Source: an uncultured Saprospirales bacterium (GTDB lineage: Bacteria > Bacteroidota > Bacteroidia > Chitinophagales > Saprospiraceae). From it: a stretch of DNA of 5,643 bases. The stretch lies in contig CALAZP010000206.1 of the NCBI GenBank assembly GCA_937926355.1, positions 1 through 5,643 on the forward strand. Reading direction: 5' to 3'. Made by a program: the position numbers and the translations under genes. A model generated the notes under the pieces. It worked only from the letters and a program-made list of their open reading frames with translations, had not been told where the DNA came from and searched no databases. Shown here in pieces: positions 1 through 5,643 of the stretch; position 1 is the stretch's first letter, and every line of letters starts with the position of its first letter.

Positions 1-1822
1 AGCCACGACCAGAAGTAGTCACCTCCCAAATTCCATCAGGCTGATAAGTCTTCACGCTAGGTCCTCCAATTGTTTCATTAAGTAAGCCACTACTAGATAA
101 AACCAAATCACGTACCAACTCTGCAGGTATTCTAAATCTCGGTGATCGCGCTAAATATATATTTTCAGGGTCTATCCGCAAATGCTTTTCAGTTACTTCA
201 GAGGATTGCTGATATGTAGCGGAAAGCACAATTTTCTTAACCAATCGCTTGATGTCCCAATGGTTATTCTTAAAATCATTAGCTAGATAATCTAAGAGTT
301 CAATATTGCTAGGCAATTCTCCTTGCATTCCAAAATCTCCTGGTGTAGCTACAATTCCTCTTCCAAAAATTTCCTGCCAGATTCGGTTGACATAAACTCT
401 AGCAGTCAATGGATTTTGGTCACTTAGAAGCCACTGTGCCAACCCTAATCTATTTTTCCCATATCGGTTTGGATCAAATGGTGCTATTGCTTTTGGGGTT
501 TTGAAATCAACCTCTTTACCATGAGAGTCGTAGTTTCCTCTTTCTAATACATAAGTGGATCTCATACCCATAGAGTCCTGCATGATCATTACTTCCACCG
601 GCATAGAATCTTGCAAATTCACAAAAGACAAAATTCCATCTGCTTCCTCTTTAGTAATTTTCATATTAGGAGGATCTGCAAAGGAAGCATCAATGGTACC
701 AAAAAGACCTTTCTCTGGAACATGATTGAAAAAAGCAAAAGTGCTGAAATATTCTTCCTGTGAAATAGGATCGTATTTGTGGTCGTGACATTTAGCACAT
801 TCAAAAGTCAATCCTAGAAATGCCTTTCCGAAGGTATTGGTCCTATCCGTTACGTATTCTACTCGATATTCCTCATCTATTACTCCACCCTCTTGCGTTA
901 TTTTGTGATTTCGATTAAATCCGGTGGCCAGGATAGATTCCTTAGTAGGATGATCAATCAAGTCTCCCGCCAATTGCCAAGTAACAAATTGATCATAGGG
1001 ATAATTTTGATTAAAAGCATGAATCACCCAATCTCTCCAAGGCCACATTGTCCGTACCCCATCATCTTGATATCCATGCGAATCGGCATATCGAGAGACA
1101 TCCAACCAATGCAATGCCATTTTCTCACCATAATGAGGAGAAGCTAATAATTCATCTACAACTTCTTCATAACCCATCTCCTCCGATCCGGAAAGAAATC
1201 TTCTTTGTAAATCTAAAGAAGGTGGAAGTCCAGTAAGATCCAGAGCTACGCGCTTTAATAGGTGATATTTCTCGGCTTTAGGATTGGGTTGTAAACCTTT
1301 AGATTCCATTTTTGCTAAAATGTAAAAATCAATTTCGTCTAATGGCCAACTCTCTTTATCTACCTTGGGTACTTCACTCTTCTCAGGTGGAATAAATGCC
1401 CAATGTTCTTTATATTCAGCACCCTGTTCAATCCATCGGCCAATTAAGTTTTTTTCTTCATCGGTTAGCACTACATTGAATTCCGGAGGAGGCATGACTT
1501 CGGAGGGATTTGCACTATTTATTCGGTGCCAAACTTCAGAATTTTCCTTATCGCCTGGAATAATAACAAATTCATATGGTTCGTCCTTTAATGCTGCAAA
1601 AGCTCCTTCTTCAGTATCTAATCGAAGGCCAGCTTCCCTTTTATTGGCATCGGGACCATGACAAGCAAAACATTTATCTGATAGAATAGGTCTAATGTGA
1701 AAATTAAAATCAACTAAACCCTCTTCTTCCTCAGATTTATAAGAATTACAATTAGATAATAAAAAGACCGTAAGGATGAAGCTTGTGTGGACTGCCCAAA
1801 GCAATTTGAATTTTACCCTCAT
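1..1822 (-). CDS. PSCyt1-DUF1549-DUF1553 haem-binding lipoprotein, 3' end missing
   Basis: The frame is open from an ATG at 1822 to the left edge (607 codons). An in-frame TAA at 1847-1849 lies upstream with no other ATG between, so this start is well supported; no Shine-Dalgarno is seen. Residues 1-25 look like a lipoprotein signal peptide (basic start, hydrophobic stretch, LLSNC with Cys25; Asn before the Cys is unusual). Residues about 40-130 are a planctomycete-type cytochrome c domain: CFACH at 51-55 and a possible distal ligand Met110 in EVMPPP. Residues about 160-375 match DUF1549, including DLTGLPPS and a second haem motif CAKCHDHKYDPI (C342, H346). DUF1553 begins near 453 (RYGKNRLGLAQWLL, then VNRIWQEIFGRGIV) and runs off the edge. 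Proteins of this type are often paired with a DUF1501 protein and are usually longer, so several hundred bases are probably missing. The biochemical role of the family is not firmly known; c-type haem binding is inferred from the motifs. Domain identity is very likely, function uncertain. Confidence 0.93.
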   Translation of the reverse strand, partial: MRVKFKLLWAVHTSFILTVFLLSNCNSYKSEEEEGLVDFNFHIRPILSDKCFACHGPDANKREAGLRLDTEEGAFAALKDEPYEFVIIPGDKENSEVWHRINSANPSEVMPPPEFNVVLTDEEKNLIGRWIEQGAEYKEHWAFIPPEKSEVPKVDKESWPLDEIDFYILAKMESKGLQPNPKAEKYHLLKRVALDLTGLPPSLDLQRRFLSGSEEMGYEEVVDELLASPHYGEKMALHWLDVSRYADSHGYQDDGVRTMWPWRDWVIHAFNQNYPYDQFVTWQLAGDLIDHPTKESILATGFNRNHKITQEGGVIDEEYRVEYVTDRTNTFGKAFLGLTFECAKCHDHKYDPISQEEYFSTFAFFNHVPEKGLFGTIDASFADPPNMKITKEEADGILSFVNLQDSMPVEVMIMQDSMGMRSTYVLERGNYDSHGKEVDFKTPKAIAPFDPNRYGKNRLGLAQWLLSDQNPLTARVYVNRIWQEIFGRGIVATPGDFGMQGELPSNIELLDYLANDFKNNHWDIKRLVKKIVLSATYQQSSEVTEKHLRIDPENIYLARSPRFRIPAELVRDLVLSSSGLLNETIGGPSVKTYQPDGIWEVTTSGRG

Positions 1823-1862
1823 GAATCTAGTTAATTTTAGCTTTTGTTACATCGCAATATAA

Positions 1863-1891
1863 CAAAATTAAATTCTAATAGAATACTACAA
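1863..1891 (-). promoter_or_regulatory. Candidate Bacteroidota promoter for the PSCyt1 lipoprotein gene
   Basis: On the minus strand, TAATTTTG (1870-1863) matches the Bacteroidota -7 consensus TAnnTTTG exactly. CTTG (1892-1889) lies upstream as a -33-like element, with an 18-base spacer, close to the usual spacing. Transcription would begin near 1857, leaving a leader of about 35 bases before the ATG at 1822. The site lies between the terminator of the upstream gene and this start, as expected for an independent promoter. The region is AT-rich, so a chance match is possible. Confidence 0.5.
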
Positions 1892-1930
1892 GGAGTATAA
1901 AAACGGCTACAAAGGCAGTAGCATCCTATT

Positions 1931-1953
1931 AAAAAACCGGGGAGTTACCCCCA
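1931..1953 (-). terminator. Intrinsic terminator after the NrfJ-like lipoprotein gene
   Basis: Reading the minus strand, five G (1952-1948), a TAAC loop (1947-1944) and TCCCC (1943-1939) can form a short GC-rich hairpin: four G-C pairs plus a G-U pair next to the loop. Two G then lead into six T (1936-1931). It begins only a few bases after the TAA stop at 1958-1956. It probably separates this gene's transcript from the gene ending at the left edge. The stem is short, but the uninterrupted T run and the position make the call reasonable. Confidence 0.7.
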
Positions 1954-1955
1954 TA

Positions 1956-2663
1956 TTAAAGAGAAATGGCATTTTCAACGATGACCTTATAAAAGTATCC
2001 TGCACCAAAATCTTTATTGACCGCCAATATTCCTTCCATATTAACCATTTGACCCAATTGTACTTGTTCATTGGTCGTAACTGTTAAATCAAACTCTGCA
2101 CCGGATTCATCCTGAACGTGCACCCAATTTCTACCCATGATCATAGGATTTATTTTAACACACTTACCAGATATTCGAACGGCCTTCCCGGCATAATTAT
2201 CAGCATTAGTAATCAAATCTTTAAGTTTGATAGCCCCTTGAATAGGCTGAACTGATTTAGGAGGTGCAGTTAATTCGGGATTGCTTACGTCAACCTGTTG
2301 GCCACCTCCTATACCGTTTAATGGCAAAATCTCTGAGACCAAATAAAGGGTTTCAAATACTCTATTATATTCTGCACTAAAAAAATTCTTTTTAACTAAA
2401 CCCCCTCGGTATATAAATTCATCCCCAACCTCAACCGGCCTATTGGAAATCGCCACCCAATAGGGCTCTAGTTCTCCTTCCTCAGACAACATATAGGTAT
2501 ATCTATCCGTATTAAGCACTTCTATAACTTTAATTCTATGCTCTGCAAATTCACTGGTCATTGGCTGAGAAGCCGGCATAAATGACTCGTTTTGAGCTGT
2601 CGATTGGCCATTCTCTCCAGAACCAACTGGAGTAATAACTTTTGGACTATTAGAACAAGCCAA
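1956..2663 (-). CDS. NrfJ-like/OB-fold two-domain lipoprotein with disrupted 5' end
   Basis: The frame is open for 235 codons, but the only possible start between the upstream stop (TGA, 2684-2682) and the body is a TTG at 2663. That TTG is the Leu of an evident lipobox, VLAC, so it is probably not the true start. Numbering from it, Cys3 would be the lipidated residue. Residues 4-40 are a Ser/Gln/Pro-rich linker. Residues about 41-112 resemble the NrfJ-type domain (HRIKVIEVL, RYTYMLSEEG, YWVAI, VGDEFIY, NFFSAEYNRVF). After a linker, residues about 143-235 resemble an OB-fold domain (GKAVRISGKCVKINP, IMGRNWVHVQDESGAEFDL, KDFGAGYFYKVIVENA). Such proteins are exported; the namesake NrfJ is linked to cytochrome c nitrite reductase, but the role here is unknown. 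The gene is divergent from ccsBA and ends at a terminator. The body shows no internal stops or shifts, so either the 5' end has a sequence error or inactivation is recent. Family assignment is from recalled motifs. Confidence 0.75.
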   Translation of the reverse strand: MACSNSPKVITPVGSGENGQSTAQNESFMPASQPMTSEFAEHRIKVIEVLNTDRYTYMLSEEGELEPYWVAISNRPVEVGDEFIYRGGLVKKNFFSAEYNRVFETLYLVSEILPLNGIGGGQQVDVSNPELTAPPKSVQPIQGAIKLKDLITNADNYAGKAVRISGKCVKINPMIMGRNWVHVQDESGAEFDLTVTTNEQVQLGQMVNMEGILAVNKDFGAGYFYKVIVENAISL

Positions 2664-2691
2664 AACAGTTGTAAGTAAAAATCAACTTTAG
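2664..2691 (-). other. Out-of-frame remnant of a lipoprotein signal peptide
   Basis: Upstream of the TTG at 2663, the gene's own frame reads F-L-L-T-T-V and then hits TGA (2684-2682). The neighbouring frame just before reads N-L-K-L-I. The two join as K-L-I-L-L-T-T-V-L-A-C, a typical lipoprotein signal peptide, if one T is removed from the T5 run (2681-2677 on the minus strand); adding two bases would also work. Even then no ATG is present; the only candidate is the TTG at 2685-2683, since the codon before AAG is CTA. The reconstruction is inference from the reading frames. Confidence 0.6.
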
Positions 2692-2722
2692 ATTAAATAC
2701 AAATTAAAAATTTCAATAAATA

Positions 2723-2753
2723 TTCGCTAAGAATTTTTTTCCGTTTAAATTCG
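2723..2753 (+). promoter_or_regulatory. Weak candidate promoter for ccsBA
   Basis: TAAATTCG (2746-2753) matches the Bacteroidota -7 consensus TAnnTTTG except for one C. TTCG (2723-2726) is a -33-like element with the same T-to-C difference, 19 bases upstream. Transcription would start near 2760, about 35 bases before the ATG. Both elements are imperfect, so this is tentative. Confidence 0.25.
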
Positions 2754-2794
2754 TTTTTATACCAATCGAATCTAATAACTCCTCATCCAGTTAG

Positions 2795-5643
2795 ATGAAT
2801 ACATTTAAAAAAATTTTTTTTGATATTTTATTTTCACCAAAAGCCTTTGCAACCTATATCCTTTTATTTGCCATAGCTATCGGTGCAGCAACTTTTGTCG
2901 AGAATGATTTCGGAACCAGTGCTGCCCAAAAAATAATTTTTCAAGCGCGATGGTTTGAAGTTTTACTACTCTTATTTTCATTAGCCTTAGTAGCCAATAT
3001 TATCAGATTCAAAATGGTCAAGCAAAAAAAATGGGCCATTTTGACCTTTCATTTGGCGATGATCGTTATCATCATTGGAGCTGCTATTACTCGATATACC
3101 GGATTTGAAGGCATTATGCATATCAGGGAAAATGACGCTTCCAATACTTTTATTTCTTCTGAAATGTATTTGAAATATAAAGTTGCTCTAGGGGGGCAAA
3201 CTTTTGAATTTGATGAACCTGTTCTTTTTGCTTCTTTGGGGAATAATACGCATAAAAATGCCTACAATCTCAATGGAAGAATTTTAAAAGTTGACATTAT
3301 CAATTTTCTGCCTAACCCGGAGGAAGTCCTTAAGTTTGACGAAAACGGCCTACCTATTCTAAAGATAGTTTTCGGAGGAAGTTCAGGTAGGCAAGAATAT
3401 TACTTAAGAAAAGGAGAGGTAAAAAATTACAACGGAACCCTTTTTAATTTTTCTAATAATCCAGTTCCGGGTGCTATCGGGATAATAGAGGAAAACGGGA
3501 CACCTTACATTCAGGTTCCTCAGCCTTTTGAGGTAACGGTTATGGCTACCCAAACCCAGTCCAGTCTGAATCCGGGCACTACCCAACCTTTACAATTGAG
3601 AAGTTTATATGCATCTGGCAATCAAAGATTTGTTTTCGGAGATTTTACCCCAAGTGGTAAAATAACCATTGAATCTTCAGGACAAAAAATGACCAATGAA
3701 AGTTTGGGTGGGGTGCAGTTAAACTTATCATTCAATGGAGAAAATCGCACCATTACCGTATATGGAAGAAAGGGATCCCTTGGGATGGCCAATCAACAGC
3801 AATTGGGAGATGCTTTAGTTTCCGTTAGCTACGGGGCTAGAGAAGTACAATTGCCTTTTTCTATATATTTGAAAGATTTCCAAATGGAAAGGTATCCAGG
3901 TACTAATAATGCAGCATCTTATGCCAGTGAAGTCACGCTTTTAGATCCTTCTCAAAGTATTCAAGAAGATAGAAGAATTTATATGAATAATATCTTAATT
4001 CACCGAGGTTATCGTTTTTTTCAATCCTCATTTGATCAAGATGAATTAGGAACCTATTTAAGTGTAAACCATGATTTCTGGGGGACTTGGGTCTCCTACT
4101 TAGGATATTTCCTTCTTACCATTGGAATGATATTAACCTTCTTTAGCCCAAAAAGTAGGTTTACCGAGATTTCAAAAAAATTGCAAAAAATGAGATCTAT
4201 AATCATTTTAGGATTTATAATAACCACAGCACTCTTGCCACAGACAGGTAACAGTCAAAATATTATTGATAAGGACCATGCCCAATTATTATCAAAGGCC
4301 GTGATGCAAGATTTCAGAGGACGAATGAAGCCTTTGCATACTTTCAACAATGAGGTACTTAGAAAACTTTCTAGGAAAACAGAGTATGAAGGATTAAATG
4401 CCGATCAAATAGTTCTAGGGATGACTGCCAATCCTAAAGATTGGTATTCAGTATCCCTCATTAAAGGAGGAAAACATCAAAAAATTGCTGAACTTCTTTC
4501 TAGTGACCAACCACTTTTGGCTTATAAAGATTTTTTTAATACAGACGGATCTTATAAGTTAAAGGAGGAAATACGTGCCGCATATAATGTTCCAGAAAAA
4601 GAAAGGGGAGTGTATGAAAAGGAGCTCATGAAAATTGATGAGCGAGTGAATATTTGTAATATGATTTTTTCTGGAAGTTACCTTAAAGTTTTACCTATTC
4701 CTAATGATGCTAACAACACCTGGGTTTCTCCTCAAGACATACAGCGAAATCCTTCTATAGGGTTAAATAATCCTTTTGCACAATCCTTTTATAATAATTA
4801 TGTAACAGCCCTCCGAACTGGATTAAATACAGGTAATTGGAATAATGCCAATCAATTAGTGACTAACCTCGAGCAATACCAAATGGCTAACGGTGGTGCT
4901 GTCATGCCCTCTACTACAAAAATCAACAGTGAAATCCTCTTGAATGACCTTTCGGTTTTCAGCAGATTGAGCAAGGGATATGGATTATTGGGTTTGGCCT
5001 TTTTGGCATTGGTTTTTTTGACCGTGTTCAAACCACAATCTAATCTTCATTTATATCTAAAAGTATTTTATATCGCCTTATGGATTGCATTTACTTTTCA
5101 TACCATTGGATTAGGATTACGGTGGTATGTATCAGGAAGAGCACCTTGGAGTAATGGGTATGAATCTATGATTTATATTGCTTGGACAACCACTTTAGCC
5201 GGATTAATTTTTTCTAGAAAATCTTCTGGAGTTTTAGCCGCAACTAATGTCCTTTCCGCTACTATATTGATGGTGGCGGGGTTAAGTTGGTTAGATCCTG
5301 AAATCACCCCACTAGTTCCAGTATTAAAGTCTTATTGGTTAACTATTCATGTTTCCCTTGAAGCAGGTAGTTATGGGTTCTTGATGCTAGGCGCCATAAT
5401 TGGACTATTGAATTTGATACTGATTTCATTTGCCAATAAAAACAATGGAGAGCGCATTTTCAAAAAGGTAAAAGAAATGACCTATATCAGTGAAATGACG
5501 TTGATAGGAGGTTTATTCATGGTCAGTATTGGAACCTATTTGGGTGGCGTGTGGGCAAACGAGTCATGGGGTAGATATTGGGGTTGGGATGCTAAGGAAA
5601 CTTGGGCACTGGTAACTATTTTGGTATATGCTTTTATACTTCA
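2795..5643 (+). CDS. ccsBA: CcsBA (ResB-CcsA fusion) cytochrome c synthase, 3' end missing
   Basis: The protein exports haem and attaches it to CxxCH motifs of cytochromes c outside the inner membrane (System II). The ATG at 2795 directly follows an in-frame TAG (2792-2794), which fixes the start; no Shine-Dalgarno is seen. The frame stays open for 949 codons to the edge. The ResB half has membrane segments near residues 18-35, 54-70 and 80-97 (His86 in the third, probable TM haem ligand), a large periplasmic domain to about 428, and a fourth segment near 433-452. A fifth (468-484) leads into a second periplasmic domain (about 485-725) with GRMKPLHTF. The CcsA half follows: HTIGLGLRW (His769), GRAPWSNGYESM, WLTIHVSLEAG (His852, probable P-His1) and the WWD haem-handling segment at 920-937 (W920, W925, W929, W931, D932, W937). 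Basic loops at 71-80 and 453-467 fit a cytoplasmic side. The last partial codon, CA, is probably His950, the second TM ligand. About 100 or more residues are likely missing. Confidence 0.95.
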   Translation, partial: MNTFKKIFFDILFSPKAFATYILLFAIAIGAATFVENDFGTSAAQKIIFQARWFEVLLLLFSLALVANIIRFKMVKQKKWAILTFHLAMIVIIIGAAITRYTGFEGIMHIRENDASNTFISSEMYLKYKVALGGQTFEFDEPVLFASLGNNTHKNAYNLNGRILKVDIINFLPNPEEVLKFDENGLPILKIVFGGSSGRQEYYLRKGEVKNYNGTLFNFSNNPVPGAIGIIEENGTPYIQVPQPFEVTVMATQTQSSLNPGTTQPLQLRSLYASGNQRFVFGDFTPSGKITIESSGQKMTNESLGGVQLNLSFNGENRTITVYGRKGSLGMANQQQLGDALVSVSYGAREVQLPFSIYLKDFQMERYPGTNNAASYASEVTLLDPSQSIQEDRRIYMNNILIHRGYRFFQSSFDQDELGTYLSVNHDFWGTWVSYLGYFLLTIGMILTFFSPKSRFTEISKKLQKMRSIIILGFIITTALLPQTGNSQNIIDKDHAQLLSKAVMQDFRGRMKPLHTFNNEVLRKLSRKTEYEGLNADQIVLGMTANPKDWYSVSLIKGGKHQKIAELLSSDQPLLAYKDFFNTDGSYKLKEEIRAAYNVPEKERGVYEKELMKIDERVNICNMIFSGSYLKVLPIPNDANNTWVSPQDIQRNPSIGLNNPFAQSFYNNYVTALRTGLNTGNWNNANQLVTNLEQYQMANGGAVMPSTTKINSEILLNDLSVFSRLSKGYGLLGLAFLALVFLTVFKPQSNLHLYLKVFYIALWIAFTFHTIGLGLRWYVSGRAPWSNGYESMIYIAWTTTLAGLIFSRKSSGVLAATNVLSATILMVAGLSWLDPEITPLVPVLKSYWLTIHVSLEAGSYGFLMLGAIIGLLNLILISFANKNNGERIFKKVKEMTYISEMTLIGGLFMVSIGTYLGGVWANESWGRYWGWDAKETWALVTILVYAFIL

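Larger units (their letters stand above)
2664..2794. other. Divergent intergenic region between the lipoprotein gene and ccsBA
   Basis: This is a very AT-rich stretch of 131 bases that must carry the promoters for both divergent genes, apart from the signal-peptide remnant at its left end. No RNA gene, long repeat or strong hairpin was seen. No ATG that could rescue the lipoprotein gene occurs on the minus strand; the only one, near 2785, opens a frame of a few codons. Confidence 0.6.

Noticed and set aside
893..1147. Open frame of 84 codons on the plus strand
   Set aside because: It lies wholly antisense to the DUF1549 coding region, has no recognisable motif, and the opposite frame has clear conserved domains.
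1048..1236. Open frame of 62 codons on the plus strand
   Set aside because: It is antisense to the same DUF1549 coding region and overlaps another spurious frame; the composition is that of a shadow frame.
1365..1661. Open frame of 98 codons on the plus strand, rich in Ser
   Set aside because: It is antisense to the PSCyt1 region containing CxxCH and MPPP motifs, and no independent coding signal is visible.
2700..2707. TTAATTTG on the minus strand as a -7 element for the NrfJ-like lipoprotein gene
   Set aside because: It departs from TAnnTTTG at the second position, has no good -33 partner, and would leave almost no leader before the presumed signal-peptide start.
2722..2771. ATTCG at 2722-2726 and 2749-2753 with the inverse CGAAT at 2767-2771, possible operator
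   Set aside because: The repeats are five bases long in very AT-rich DNA; such matches are expected by chance and the flanks do not extend them.
3404..3586. Open frame of 60 codons on the minus strand
   Set aside because: It is antisense to the ResB periplasmic domain of ccsBA and has no recognisable motif.

Overview
The window reads as chromosomal DNA of a Bacteroidota bacterium, probably of the Cytophagales (Cyclobacteriaceae-like). This rests on the AT-rich but not extreme base composition, the absence of Shine-Dalgarno sequences before both clear ATG starts, a promoter of the Bacteroidota type (TAnnTTTG), and proteins typical of the group. The taxonomic call is an inference; no rRNA or other marker gene is present.

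Layout. Positions 1-1822 (minus strand) hold the first 607 codons of a haem-binding lipoprotein with PSCyt1, DUF1549 and DUF1553 domains; its 3' end lies beyond the left edge. Positions 1823-1955 are intergenic, with a candidate promoter for that gene and a compact intrinsic terminator for the next one. Positions 1956-2663 (minus) encode a two-domain NrfJ-like/OB-fold lipoprotein. Its mature part is intact, but its signal peptide is cut off from any start codon by a stop in frame. Positions 2664-2794 are a short divergent intergenic region. Positions 2795-5643 (plus) hold the first 949 codons of a fused CcsB-CcsA (ResB-CcsA) System II cytochrome c synthase, cut by the right edge at what is probably a haem-ligand histidine.

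How they may fit together. The common theme is extracytoplasmic c-type haem. CcsBA carries haem across the inner membrane and attaches it to CxxCH motifs. The PSCyt1/DUF1549 protein has two CxxCH motifs and so would be a client. The NrfJ-like protein belongs to a family whose namesake is linked to cytochrome c nitrite reductase (family recall), and it is transcribed divergently from ccsBA. The link is suggestive only, because the three genes appear to be in separate transcription units.

No mobile element, CRISPR array, RNA gene or novel defence system was seen. The most unusual local signal is the broken 5' end of the NrfJ-like lipoprotein gene.
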